NCBI RefSeq assembly: GCF_012922555.1
Contig: NZ_WIPK01000001.1
Coordinates: 558,001 to 622,000 of the forward strand
From: Paraclostridium dentum
GTDB taxonomy: Bacteria; Bacillota; Clostridia; Peptostreptococcales; Peptostreptococcaceae
Length of the DNA: 64,000 bases
Direction of reading: 5' to 3'
In this document: piece by piece, positions 27,450 to 36,401 of the stretch
How the letters are laid out: each line of letters starts with the position of its first letter
Position numbering within the stretch: the first letter of the stretch is position 1
Translations under genes and position numbers: made by a program
The notes under the pieces: model-generated
The model's input: only the letters and a program-made list of their open reading frames with translations
The model's database searches: none
Told to the model about the DNA's origin: nothing

Positions 27450-28286
27450 ATGAAACTTTCAACAGGACAAGTAAGTAAGTTATTCGGAATAAGTAAAGAC
27501 ACATTAAGGTATTATGACAATTTAGGGATTTTAAAGCCTGATATAAATAAACAAAATGGCTATAGATGTTATTCTCAAAAACATTTAGATCAATTGAATT
27601 TAATTCTTTTAACAAAAGATTTAGATATATCTTTATCTGATATAAAAGAAACTATAGAAAGTGAAGAACTTTGTGAATATAAAGAGTTAATTACAAAGCA
27701 AGAAAGTATGATAGAAGAAAAGATTGAAGAGTTAAAGAAAAAACATGCTCAATTAAAAAATTTAAATAAAATAATAAAAACTATAGAAAATTATGAAAAT
27801 GAGTATGATTTTAATAAAATAAGTATATATGAGAGTACATATAAATTTTATGGTGTTGAGATAAAGAAGATGCTAGAAAAGGAAAACAGCATAAAATATG
27901 TAGAATATTTGGATGAAAATTTAAAATGCATGAATGAAGAATGTTACTATACTTTGTATAATGTTATTAATAATGAAAAAATAATAGAAGATGAAAGTAT
28001 TCTATTTTTAAAAGAAGAAGAAAAAAATAAATATATAACAAAAAAATATAAAGATGAAAATTTAGATTTATTAGAGAAAGTAGTCGCTGGTGAATTTGTA
28101 TCCACCAATTTTTATGGTGATTTAGATGAATTAGAAAAGTATTTGATGTTGATGAATAAACATTTTAATAAAAATAATAATTTAGATACAGAGGTGTTTA
28201 TAAAATATGACTTTTATATTCCTAAAAAAGTTGATGATGATAAATACTTTGCTCAAATTATAATGAAACTCAATTCACTTATATAA
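27450..28286 (+). CDS. MerR family transcriptional regulator
   Basis: The 278-residue protein has an N-terminal winged helix (residues 3-70; TGQVSKLFGISKDTLRYYDNLGIL), a long dimerisation coiled coil (about 85-120) and a C-terminal region of about 150 residues that may be an effector-binding domain. No metal-binding cysteines are seen at MerR or CueR positions, so it probably senses an organic ligand. GAGGTGAT precedes the ATG. The target is unknown. Confidence 0.88.
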   Translation: MKLSTGQVSKLFGISKDTLRYYDNLGILKPDINKQNGYRCYSQKHLDQLNLILLTKDLDISLSDIKETIESEELCEYKELITKQESMIEEKIEELKKKHAQLKNLNKIIKTIENYENEYDFNKISIYESTYKFYGVEIKKMLEKENSIKYVEYLDENLKCMNEECYYTLYNVINNEKIIEDESILFLKEEEKNKYITKKYKDENLDLLEKVVAGEFVSTNFYGDLDELEKYLMLMNKHFNKNNNLDTEVFIKYDFYIPKKVDDDKYFAQIIMKLNSLI

Positions 28287-28291
28287 AAAAC

Positions 28292-28341
28292 TAATAATAT
28301 ATCTGTTTTTGATTTGTTATACAAAAATAGATATGTTATTA
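28292..28341. terminator. Imperfect 20-bp inverted repeat
   Basis: Arms at 28292-28311 and 28322-28341 match at 18 of 20 positions. It lies between the MerR and dut genes and is probably a 3'-end hairpin; there is no strong T run. Confidence 0.5.
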
Positions 28342-28375
28342 TAAGTATCAAAGATATTTTTAAAGGAGAAACATA

Positions 28376-28855
28376 ATGAAAGTAAGAGGATTTGAAAAAG
28401 TAAGTAAAGCAGAATTTGAAGAAGCAAATGCAGATATAGCATATGAAGAGTTAACATTACCTAATAGAGCAACAAAATTTGCTGCAGGATATGATATAAA
28501 AAGTACATTGAATTTTACATTGGAACCAGGAGAAGATATAGTAATTCCAACTGGTTTTAAAGCATATATGCAAGTTGGAGAAATGCTAGCATTATTTCCA
28601 AGAAGTGGAATGGGATTTAAATATCAAATACAATTAGCAAATACTGTAGGTATAGGGGATGGTGACTATTATAATTGTGAATCTAATGAAGGTCATTATT
28701 TTATAAAGTTAGTTAATAGAGGAAAAAAATCATGGGAAGTTAAAGTAGGTGATGGTATAGGACAAGCTATATTCATGCCAATACTTTTAGCAGACGGAGA
28801 CGACTTTGAAACTGGTGAATTAAGAACTGGTGGATTTGGAAGTACAGGTAAATAA
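28376..28855 (+). CDS. dut: Deoxyuridine 5'-triphosphate nucleotidohydrolase
   Basis: dUTPase hydrolyses dUTP to dUMP and pyrophosphate, keeping uracil out of DNA. In its 159 residues are motif 1 (AAGYDIKST), motif 2 (PRSGMGFKY), motif 3 (NTVGIGDGDYY), motif 4 (VGDGIGQAIF) and the flexible C-terminal motif 5 (RTGGFGSTGK). The insert after motif 3 matches Firmicute/phage-type trimeric enzymes. AAAGGAG precedes the ATG. It is a single-gene unit. Confidence 0.95.
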   Translation: MKVRGFEKVSKAEFEEANADIAYEELTLPNRATKFAAGYDIKSTLNFTLEPGEDIVIPTGFKAYMQVGEMLALFPRSGMGFKYQIQLANTVGIGDGDYYNCESNEGHYFIKLVNRGKKSWEVKVGDGIGQAIFMPILLADGDDFETGELRTGGFGSTGK

Positions 28856-28857
28856 TA

Positions 28858-28912
28858 AATACTCAAAAGACCCCTATGTCGTAAATTGCGATATAGGGGT
28901 CTTTTGAGTATT
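28858..28912 (+). terminator. Strong bidirectional-type terminator of dut
   Basis: A perfect 20-bp stem including the GC-rich core GACCCCTAT; the 15-base loop can pair further. Confidence 0.85.
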
Positions 28913-28921
28913 AAAAAATCA

Positions 28922-28950
28922 TTGACAAAAAAATATTAATAGCATAGAAT
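28922..28950 (+). promoter_or_regulatory. Sigma-A promoter of the ferric-reductase-like gene
   Basis: TTGACA and TAGAAT are separated by 17 bases, about 80 bases before the start codon. Confidence 0.7.
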
Positions 28951-29029
28951 ATTAATGAAATTAATTATCATTATAAAATGATATAAAATACGAATTGATA
29001 AAAATTCTAAAAATAAAAGGAGAATGAGT

Positions 29030-29716
29030 ATGAGATTAGTTTATTCATTAATATTTACAGCAGCGCTCGCACTAATTTATACAAAAAGTATAAAAAAGCA
29101 TTCTAAAATTTTTTATAGTGTAGCTACGGCTATAGCATCGATTACAATAATTTATGAAATTTATAGGTTAATAAGCGATACAAAAATGCAAGGATTTATA
29201 GGTGAATTAGAAAAAGCTTTTATGAAAGGAAATGTATCAATAGCATTTTTCTTATTGGTAATGTTTGCAGGAGCATTAAATCCTAAGTGGAAATTAACAA
29301 AAAAGTTATTAAGCATAAGAGCTGAATCTGCTATACTAGGGTGTATACTTTTACTTCCACATGGAATAATGTATCTAGTACGTTTTGTTAATAAAATATT
29401 AGTTCATAAGCCAATAACAACACTTTACATAGTATATTTGATAGTTGGATTAATAGCATTTATAATAATGATACCACTATTTATAACTTCATTTAAAAAT
29501 ATTAGGTCAAAAATGTCATATGCAGATTGGAAAAAGGTTCAAAGGTGGGCATATCCATTTTACTTTTTAGCATATGTACATATAGTACTTGCCCTTCTTA
29601 ATGATGATGAGATTGAGATAATTAAGTTAAGTATATATACAGTATTATTTTTAGGATATTTCCTACTTAAAATTATAAAAAATTATAAGTTGAAAAATAA
29701 AAATACTAATAGCTAA
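29030..29716 (+). CDS. Ferric-reductase-like transmembrane protein
   Basis: The 228-residue membrane protein has six or seven helices. It contains the paired signatures RAESAILGCILLLPHG and WKKVQRWAYPFYFLAYVHIVLAL, which resemble the heme-ligand helices of ferric reductase-like/MsrQ (YedZ) proteins. The candidate heme ligands are the His in LPHG and in YVHI. ATG 29030 is preferred over 29024 because AAGGAG is 7 bases upstream. No NAD/FAD domain or MsrP partner is adjacent. It probably carries b-type heme electron transfer; the acceptor is unknown. Confidence 0.75.
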   Translation: MRLVYSLIFTAALALIYTKSIKKHSKIFYSVATAIASITIIYEIYRLISDTKMQGFIGELEKAFMKGNVSIAFFLLVMFAGALNPKWKLTKKLLSIRAESAILGCILLLPHGIMYLVRFVNKILVHKPITTLYIVYLIVGLIAFIIMIPLFITSFKNIRSKMSYADWKKVQRWAYPFYFLAYVHIVLALLNDDEIEIIKLSIYTVLFLGYFLLKIIKNYKLKNKNTNS

Positions 29717-29730
29717 TTCAGGATAAGCAT

Positions 29731-29770
29731 ATAAAATGGATACTTTAAATATTTAAAGTATCCATTTTAT
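29731..29770 (+). terminator. Palindromic terminator
   Basis: A perfect inverted repeat ATAAAATGGATACTTTAAAT with its complement. Confidence 0.75.
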
Positions 29771-29864
29771 GATTCTAAGATTACTGTCAATTTAATGTTA
29801 CAAAATAAAATAGGAAAATATGGTATTATATATATAGATATATACAATAAGGAGTTGATCAACA

Positions 29865-31025
29865 ATGTTAGACTTTACTTTTCACAATCCAACTAAAATA
29901 GTATTTGGAAAAGATAAAATAGAAGAATTAAATTCACTTATACCAGAGGATTCAAGAGTTTTAATCCTTTATGGAGGAGGAAGCATTAAAAAGTTTGGAA
30001 CTTTAGATAAGGTAAAAGGTGCTTTAAAAGGTCGTGAAATATTTGAATTTTCGGGTATAGAACCAAATCCTAAATATGAAACATTAATAAAAGCGGCAGA
30101 AATAGTTAAAAAAGAAAATATAGATTTTTTATTAGCGGTTGGCGGTGGTTCAGTAATGGACGGAACTAAGTTTGTAAATTTAGCAGCTAACTATGACGGT
30201 GAAGACAAAACTGATTTATTAAACTATGGTTTTAATCCTGTTCCGGTTTCTAAGGGGTTACCTATAGGAACAATAGTTACACTTCCAGCAACTGGATCAG
30301 AAATGAATGGAGGAGCAGTTATTTCTTACAATGGAGGTAAGTTCTCTGTTAGAAGTCCTTTATCATTCCCTACATTTTCAATCTTAGACCCAACACTGAC
30401 ATTTACTTTACCTAAGACACAAGTAGCTAATGGCGTAGTAGATACATATATACATGTATTAGAACAATATGCTACATATTCTGTTGACGCAAGATTCCAA
30501 GATAGAACATCAGAAGGAATATTAAAGACTTTAATAGAAATTGGAAGAGACACTATAGATAATCCAACAGACTATGATTTAAGAGCGAACTTAGTTTGGT
30601 GTGCAACGATGGGACTTAATGGTCTTATAGCTGCAGGAGTTCCTCAAGATTGGACAACACATAAAATAGGACATGAATTAACGGCTTTATATGGAATAGA
30701 TCATGCTAAAACCTTAGCAGCTATACTTCCGGCACTTTGGGAGGTTAGAAGAAATGAGAAAGGATCTAAACTAATTCAATATGCTGAGCGCGTATGGAAT
30801 ATAAAAGAAGGTAGTGATGATGAAAAAATAGATCTAGCGATAAGAAAAACTCGTGAGTTTTTTGAAAGCTTAGATATGCCAACTCATTTATCAGTATATG
30901 GACTTAAGAAAGAAGATGTAGATACTGTTGTAAATTCTCTTGAATGTCATGGAATGACTAATTTATCAGAAAGAGGAGATTTAGGATTAAATATAAGTCG
31001 CAAAATAATAGAAAAAGCACTTTAA
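29865..31025 (+). CDS. Iron-containing alcohol dehydrogenase, YqhD-like
   Basis: This 386-residue group III alcohol dehydrogenase is close in pattern to YqhD and the clostridial butanol dehydrogenases. It has the cofactor motif AVGGGSVMDGTKF (GGGS.D), TLPATGSEMNGGAV, and metal ligands within DTYIHVLEQY and HKIGHELTALYGIDHAKTLA. It reduces aldehydes with NADPH, linking fermentation to alcohol production or detoxifying aldehydes. AAGGAGT precedes the ATG. It is a single-gene unit. Confidence 0.92.
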   Translation: MLDFTFHNPTKIVFGKDKIEELNSLIPEDSRVLILYGGGSIKKFGTLDKVKGALKGREIFEFSGIEPNPKYETLIKAAEIVKKENIDFLLAVGGGSVMDGTKFVNLAANYDGEDKTDLLNYGFNPVPVSKGLPIGTIVTLPATGSEMNGGAVISYNGGKFSVRSPLSFPTFSILDPTLTFTLPKTQVANGVVDTYIHVLEQYATYSVDARFQDRTSEGILKTLIEIGRDTIDNPTDYDLRANLVWCATMGLNGLIAAGVPQDWTTHKIGHELTALYGIDHAKTLAAILPALWEVRRNEKGSKLIQYAERVWNIKEGSDDEKIDLAIRKTREFFESLDMPTHLSVYGLKKEDVDTVVNSLECHGMTNLSERGDLGLNISRKIIEKAL

Positions 31026-31043
31026 TTATTTTGTTTTAAATTA

Positions 31044-31090
31044 AAATAAAAGCTATAGTTTTATAACTTATAAAACTATAGCTTTTATTT
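31044..31090 (+). terminator. Intrinsic terminator
   Basis: A 23-bp perfect stem (AAATAAAAGCTATAGTTTTA...) with a one-base centre and a T-rich tail. Confidence 0.85.
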
Positions 31091-31210
31091 ATAAATAGAA
31101 AAATATATTATATTAAATTAGTGTATCAAAAAAATTAAAAATACAAAAAACGAGTTATTTAATTATAAAATGAGAATAATAAAACTACTAAAACTAAAAG
31201 GAGACTAATT

Positions 31211-32182
31211 ATGCTAAAGACAAAAATTACAATTTTAATTTTAGTGGCTTTAATGGGAAGCACAATAGTGTCAAATGCAAATGAAGTTAACACACAAGAC
31301 CTGATTTTAGGTGGATGTAAGTTAAAACAATGCGAAGTAAAAAGTGATAAAAGAACAAAAAATTATGACGAAGAAAATATTATAGAGAGATTTTTCAGAC
31401 CATCTAAACTTCCAGTTTTAAATGATAAAGACGAAAGTTCACTTTATAATATGTATGGTAGTAAAGATGTAAATTTAAAGATACCAAACAACCTTTTAAA
31501 AACTCCAGAAGATACGATAATAAATTATTTTAGTGTTTTAAGAGAAGCTGCAAATCCAACTGAAGATAACCATACAGGATGTGGATCATTAGGAGATACA
31601 AGAGGACCTTACCCTGTTGCATATAACTTTTTATCGAATTCATATAAGCAAGGTCATAGCTATGAAGAGTATTTAAAATCATTTGAAAATAAGCTTCATA
31701 TAAATTTAATTAAACTTAATAAGTTGCCTAGTGATGAAAATAATAAAACAGATTTAAAATACTTTGTTGAATTAGAAATAATAGAAGGAACCAATGAAAA
31801 GAAAGGTGTTTTTGCTTACTATTATGGATATATTTATCTTAACAAAGAAAATGGAGTTTACAAGATAAAAGATATGCAGTATGCACCTGAGAATTATTTA
31901 TGTGCACCATATCATGGTTGGAACTATGATGCTAAACTAGTAGTAGAGATTAAATATAGAGATTGGTGTTCTTTAGTATCAGGGGACGTAAAGGTAAAAC
32001 AAGATGGTTATGAGAAAAAAGTATATTTTAAAGACAAAGATGGAAATCATTACTATGTGCTTTTCTATCAACTAACTAATGGATATGATATAAAAATAGC
32101 TGACTACAAGAAAAATAAGAATGGTAAGTGGGAAGTTATATATATAAACCCTGAGAGCTGTTTAGAAAAGAAAAATTCTTAA
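31211..32182 (+). CDS. Secreted protein of unknown function
   Basis: The 323-residue protein has a signal peptide (residues 1-23, cleavage near SNA-NE), so it is exported. Eight cysteines are spread through the mature part. The C-terminal half (about 200-320) looks beta-rich, with tyrosine-rich strands such as AYYYGYIYLNKENGVYKI. No catalytic motif or family is recognised. AAAAGGAGA precedes the ATG. It is monocistronic. Confidence 0.65.
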   Translation: MLKTKITILILVALMGSTIVSNANEVNTQDLILGGCKLKQCEVKSDKRTKNYDEENIIERFFRPSKLPVLNDKDESSLYNMYGSKDVNLKIPNNLLKTPEDTIINYFSVLREAANPTEDNHTGCGSLGDTRGPYPVAYNFLSNSYKQGHSYEEYLKSFENKLHINLIKLNKLPSDENNKTDLKYFVELEIIEGTNEKKGVFAYYYGYIYLNKENGVYKIKDMQYAPENYLCAPYHGWNYDAKLVVEIKYRDWCSLVSGDVKVKQDGYEKKVYFKDKDGNHYYVLFYQLTNGYDIKIADYKKNKNGKWEVIYINPESCLEKKNS

Positions 32183-32227
32183 AAGAAAAAATCCGAGTAT
32201 AGTTAATTAACTCGGATTTTTTCTTTT
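32181..32227 (+). terminator. Intrinsic terminator
   Basis: AAAAGAAAAAATCCGAGT and its complement form an 18-bp stem with a T run. Confidence 0.9.
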
Positions 32228-32391
32228 AAATAAATTAATTCAAAATGCATTTTACAACACAATATAAAATTTAACTATCAACATGTAAGTATAGTTATTC
32301 TAATCAATATCAATTAAATAGAGTAAATAATAAGTTTAATATATATTTGTAATATTATTAATTAATGCTAAAATAGAGTAAGGAGGGAATT

Positions 32392-32868
32392 ATGAAGAAA
32401 ATTTTAGATTATATAAACAACTTAAGTGAAGGTAAATTCATAGCCTTATCTATACTAGTAGCATTAGTCTGTACAGTACCTTTTGATTTTTTCAAAATTT
32501 ATTCTAACACATACATGGGGTTAGAATTTTCAGGGACTATGTCATTTGGATGGGGCTTTTTAGTAGCTGTTATTATAGGACCAATAGTTGAGTCTATATT
32601 AATAGTTATAGTTAGTAAACTTATAGGGCAGGCAACAGACAATAAATTTATGATAACATCTATAACTGCAATATTACTTTCAGGAATTCAAAACTATAGT
32701 TTACCTTATGCAATTATAATTTTTATACCATCTTTTATTTTTGTTTCGGCATACACATTATATAAAAATAATAAAAAATTTAATTCATTTTCAATAATGG
32801 TAATTATAAATATGCTATATAGTGTTATACAAATTGGATTTACGATTTTAGCAAAAAAAATTATTTAA
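32392..32868 (+). CDS. Four-helix membrane protein of unknown function
   Basis: This 158-residue protein has four membrane segments (about 16-34, 50-76, 88-122 and 133-153). It contains GPIVESILIV, which faintly recalls the first motif of CPBP proteases, but the second Glu and the His motifs are missing. I do not assign it to that family. AGGAGGGA precedes the ATG. There is no functional context. Confidence 0.6.
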   Translation: MKKILDYINNLSEGKFIALSILVALVCTVPFDFFKIYSNTYMGLEFSGTMSFGWGFLVAVIIGPIVESILIVIVSKLIGQATDNKFMITSITAILLSGIQNYSLPYAIIIFIPSFIFVSAYTLYKNNKKFNSFSIMVIINMLYSVIQIGFTILAKKII

Positions 32869-32909
32869 ATAAAAAACTATGGTCTAAAATAGTCCATAGT
32901 TTTTTATTT
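32867..32909 (+). terminator. Intrinsic terminator
   Basis: AAATAAAAAACTATGG and its complement around an 11-base loop. Confidence 0.88.
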
Positions 32910-33108
32910 GTTTGAATAAATGAAATTAATAATATTAATTAAAAATACGAATATATTAATAATAATAATTTACTTTGATTTTTATAAATTTTAAAAAGTA
33001 TTATTAAGCTGTAAAAAGATTAGTTACAGTGTGGTAACAAATATTAAAATTAGTTACCTAATTATGTATAATCATTAGTACTTAGAGCGAATTTAGGGAG
33101 GGGTGCAA

Positions 33109-33642
33109 GTGAAGTATACACGTTTAAAATTGAGAGTATTATTATTTATAATATTGATTGGAGTATTCAGTATAATTGGGTGTAGTCAAGATAATAAAGA
33201 ACAAAGTGAAATAACACTAGGAGAAAAAGTTGAAAAACTATTAAAATATAAAGGTTCTAATATAGGAGATAATAGTGCTGTTGGAAATATTTCTAACTAT
33301 TTACTTGCAAGTGATAATCTACAAGGATTTGAATTAAAAACTGGAGAAGAACCTTATGAAATTACATTAAAGTATAAAGGATTTGAAGAGTCTCAAATTA
33401 TTATAAGCACAAATGAAACAATTACTCTTCCGTTTTCAGATGTAATGATAAAAAATTCAATGGTTTTATTTTCTCTTATAAAAAATGTAGATATTATAAA
33501 TTTAGAATTAGATGACGGATCAACTATTACATATAAAAAATCCGAATTAGTTGATGCCTATGGAGATAAATACGGAAAAAAATTAGAAAAAATAATAGAG
33601 AATAAAACGAGTCTAGAAAGTTTTTTAACAGGAGAAGTATAA
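33109..33642 (+). CDS. DUF4825-like lipoprotein
   Basis: The 177-residue protein has a basic N-terminus, a hydrophobic stretch and the lipobox FSIIGC, so it should be lipid-anchored outside the membrane. The mature part has KYKGSNIGDNSAVGNIS and LPFSDVMIKNSMVLFSLI, matching DUF4825 (PF16107), which is often found beside regulatory metalloproteases; none is adjacent here. The start is GTG 33109, 5 bases after GGGAGGGG. The function is unknown. Confidence 0.78.
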   Translation: MKYTRLKLRVLLFIILIGVFSIIGCSQDNKEQSEITLGEKVEKLLKYKGSNIGDNSAVGNISNYLLASDNLQGFELKTGEEPYEITLKYKGFEESQIIISTNETITLPFSDVMIKNSMVLFSLIKNVDIINLELDDGSTITYKKSELVDAYGDKYGKKLEKIIENKTSLESFLTGEV

Positions 33643-33660
33643 AATAAATAATATATAGTT

Positions 33661-33705
33661 AAGAATCTAAGCATACAAAAGTAAGATTTGCTTAGATTCT
33701 TTTTT
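33661..33705 (+). terminator. Intrinsic terminator
   Basis: AAGAATCTAAGCA and its complement with six T. Confidence 0.9.
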
Positions 33706-33805
33706 ACTAAATTGGAAAGTTTAATTATAGTTATTTTTTACATTGAACTAATATATGTTATATGAAATAATATATATTAAAGAAAATATAGAAGGAGAGT
33801 AAATT

Positions 33806-33856
33806 ATGAAAAATAATAATTATAAAGAGCTGGGAGTTGTACTTCTTAACAAATAA
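33806..33856 (+). CDS. 16-residue leader peptide candidate
   Basis: A short frame, ATG 33806 to TAA 33856, encodes MKNNNYKELGVVLLNK and is preceded by a good GAAGGAGAG site. Its last codons lie inside the left arm of a long inverted repeat. It has no run of a single amino acid, so classic amino-acid attenuation is not indicated. Translation could still melt or expose the hairpin ahead of the downstream operon. It could also be the broken start of an older gene. Confidence 0.4.
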   Translation: MKNNNYKELGVVLLNK

Positions 33857-33908
33857 GGAGTTACAAATAGATGGACTCCTTATTTGTTAAGTTTGAAGAA
33901 TGTACAAC
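33836..33908 (+). promoter_or_regulatory. Nested long inverted repeat ahead of the CD3324/mutS2-like operon
   Basis: The inner stem is a perfect 17-bp repeat (33845-33861 with 33875-33891). An outer 7-bp repeat, GTTGTAC (33836-33842) and GTACAAC (33902-33908), encloses it. No T run follows, and the next gene starts 25 bases later. It may be an attenuator, a protective hairpin or a small insertion. Confidence 0.5.
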
Positions 33909-33932
33909 TTAAAAATAAAGGAGATTATAAAA

Positions 33933-34253
33933 TTGAAATATAAAAATGCAAAAAATATATTACCTCAAGATTTACTACAACAAATACAACAATACATTCA
34001 AGGTGATGTAATTTATATACCTATAGATAATAATGAAAAAATACCATGGGGACGAAAAAATGGAGCTAGAGAAGCTATATATACTATAAATAAAAGCATA
34101 TTTAAGTTATATAAACAAGGTTACTCAATTGATGAAATAGTAAACATATATAATTTATCTGAATCTAGTATAAGAAAAATAATATCAAAAATAAAAAAAG
34201 AAACTGATAAAGATAATGGTGATTTAAACCTAGGAGGTATTACAAATGAATAA
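33933..34253 (+). CDS. CD3324 family helix-turn-helix protein
   Basis: This 106-residue protein matches the CD3324 family seen in Peptostreptococcaceae and other Firmicutes. The N-terminal KYKNAKNILPQDLLQQIQQYI and PWGRKNGAREAI are the family marks. The C-terminal half has a helix-turn-helix (QGYSIDEIVNIYNLSESSIRKII). The start is TTG 33933 with AAAGGAG 9 bases before. It overlaps the downstream MutS2-like gene by 8 bases, so the two are probably co-translated. It is likely a DNA-binding regulator of that gene or its pathway; that is inference. Confidence 0.8.
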   Translation: MKYKNAKNILPQDLLQQIQQYIQGDVIYIPIDNNEKIPWGRKNGAREAIYTINKSIFKLYKQGYSIDEIVNIYNLSESSIRKIISKIKKETDKDNGDLNLGGITNE

Positions 34254-36150
34254 AATGACTTTAGAAAAATTACAGCTAAATGAGTTTAAAGAAATGGTAA
34301 AAGTTCATTGTGTTAGTTCTCTAGGTAAAGATCTCATAGATAAATTAAGTCCAAGCAAGAATTTAAGCGTCGTAAAAAGAAGATTAAATGAAAATAAGGA
34401 AGCTAAAAATGTACTTTTAAATAGTAATCATATACCTTTAGAGGGGCTATTTAATATATACTCAATTATTGAAAAAGCTGAAAAAGGTATGGTTTTAGAT
34501 CCATTGGAACTTATAAAAGTAGATGACTTTTTAAGAGGGTGCAAAAAAATCAAACAGTTTATGAATGAAAAAGAATTTTACGCACCTACATTAAGTTCAT
34601 ATTCAGTCAATATAGCTGAGTGCGACTTTATAGAAAATGAGATAAACTACAGTATAAAAGGAAATAAAGTTGATTCTAACGCTTCTAAAGAATTAAAAAA
34701 AATAAGAAGAAACATTGAAGTATATGAAGATAAGATAAAAGAAAGATTAAATAAGTTTTTAACATCTAGTAATAATAAAAGGTATATTCAAGAATTTATA
34801 ATTTCAAAGAGAAATGATAGATATGTTATACCTATAAAGTCTTCATATAAAAATGAAGTTGATGGAACAATTTTAGACTCATCATCAAAAGGAACTACAG
34901 TTTTTATAGAACCTAATAATGTATCTAAATTTAGTTTAGAACTAATTAGTTTAAGAGCAGAGGAAAGTATAGAAGAATACAAAATATTATCATATTTAAC
35001 AGAGTTAATATTTGAAAAATTAGATGAAATTAAGCTGAATGTTGAAATCATAGGTGAGTATGATATGGTTTTTGCAAAAGCTAAATACAGTTTAAATAAT
35101 AAATGTGTAACACCATTGGTAAATAATAAAGGGTATATAAAAATAATAAAAGGAAAACATCCTCTTCTAAAAGGAATGGTTGTTCCTCTTGATTTTGAAA
35201 TAGGGAAAGACTATAGAAGTTTAATAATAACAGGCCCAAATGCAGGAGGCAAAACATTATCACTAAAAACAGTAGGATTACTTACATTAATAGCTCAGTG
35301 TGGATTTGACATAAGTGCAGAAGGTGATACTGAAATTAGTGTATTTGAAAATATATTTGTTGATATAGGAGATAATCAAAGTATAGAAAATGCCCTTAGT
35401 ACATTTTCATCGCATATAAAAAACATCGCAGAAATTATGAACTCTAGTAATAAGTCTACATTGGTACTATTTGATGAAATAGGAAGCGGAACAGAACCGA
35501 ATGAAGGAGCTTCGCTAGCTATATCAATATTAGAAGAGTTTTATCATATGGGATGCATATTGCTTGCATCTACTCATTATGGCGAGATTAAAAATTTTGC
35601 TGATATGCACCCAGAATTTGAAAATGCAGGAATGCTATTTGATAAAGAAACGTTAGAACCTTTATACAAATTAGTAATAGGTAAATCTGAAGATAGTAAT
35701 GCACTATTCATTTCAAAAAAAATGGGAATAAGAGATAAAGTTTTAAGTAGAGCTGAGTTATATATTAATGAAAAACAATATAATTTAGAATTAGTTAAGA
35801 GAAGCAAAATAGAACAAAAGGATGAAGTAGAAGAAACGTATATAATAAAAAATGATTATAGCATAGGTGATAAGGTCTTTCTATTAGAACAAGATGATTA
35901 TGCAATTATTCATAAAGAAGCCGATAAGTTTAACAACGTAGAAGTTTTATACAAAGATGAATTTATTAAAATGAATACAAAGAAAATAAGTCTATATTTA
36001 AAAGCATCACAGCTATATCCGGATGGTTATGATATCAATAGCTTATTTATTTCATATGAAAACAGAAAATTAGAAAAAGATATTAAAAGAGGTTCTAAAA
36101 AAGCTTTAAAAAACATTCAAAAAGAAATAAAAAACAATAAACTAAGATAA
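34246..36150 (+). CDS. MutS2-like ATPase lacking the Smr nuclease domain
   Basis: The 634-residue protein is of the MutS2 branch. It has a clamp/lever core (about 1-300), then an ATPase with Walker A GPNAGGKT, the DIGDNQSIENALSTFSSH signature, Walker B LVLFDEIGSGTEP and the ASTHYGEIK switch. Full-length MutS2 (about 780 residues) ends with a KOW and Smr endonuclease domain. Here the sequence stops after a basic tail with no Smr motif, so it should bind or remodel DNA or stalled ribosomes but not cut. The ATG overlaps the CD3324-family gene. It is a distinct paralogue rather than a truncation by mutation, since the end is clean and a terminator follows. Confidence 0.88.
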   Translation: MNKMTLEKLQLNEFKEMVKVHCVSSLGKDLIDKLSPSKNLSVVKRRLNENKEAKNVLLNSNHIPLEGLFNIYSIIEKAEKGMVLDPLELIKVDDFLRGCKKIKQFMNEKEFYAPTLSSYSVNIAECDFIENEINYSIKGNKVDSNASKELKKIRRNIEVYEDKIKERLNKFLTSSNNKRYIQEFIISKRNDRYVIPIKSSYKNEVDGTILDSSSKGTTVFIEPNNVSKFSLELISLRAEESIEEYKILSYLTELIFEKLDEIKLNVEIIGEYDMVFAKAKYSLNNKCVTPLVNNKGYIKIIKGKHPLLKGMVVPLDFEIGKDYRSLIITGPNAGGKTLSLKTVGLLTLIAQCGFDISAEGDTEISVFENIFVDIGDNQSIENALSTFSSHIKNIAEIMNSSNKSTLVLFDEIGSGTEPNEGASLAISILEEFYHMGCILLASTHYGEIKNFADMHPEFENAGMLFDKETLEPLYKLVIGKSEDSNALFISKKMGIRDKVLSRAELYINEKQYNLELVKRSKIEQKDEVEETYIIKNDYSIGDKVFLLEQDDYAIIHKEADKFNNVEVLYKDEFIKMNTKKISLYLKASQLYPDGYDINSLFISYENRKLEKDIKRGSKKALKNIQKEIKNNKLR

Positions 36151-36192
36151 AAAATATCCATAGCTTAAAATTTGCTATGGATATTTTGTTTT
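36151..36192 (+). terminator. Intrinsic terminator
   Basis: AAAATATCCATAGC and its complement around a 9-base loop. Confidence 0.85.
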
Positions 36193-36401
36193 AATAATTT
36201 TCACAAAAATAAGTGAATTTACATAAATGTAAATGTTAAAATAAATAAAAACAAACGAAATTATGCAAAATAACAGAAAATATTCGAAAAATATTGTATA
36301 ATAGACTTAGTGCTTAAAAAATAAGAGGATTATTGTTGATATATATATGAAAATACAGACATAATGTTTTGAAAACATAAATGTGTATATGGGGTGGGTA
36401 T

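Noticed and set aside
32392..32868. Four-helix protein as a CPBP protease
   Set aside because: Only a single Glu motif is present; the EE..R and both histidine motifs are absent.
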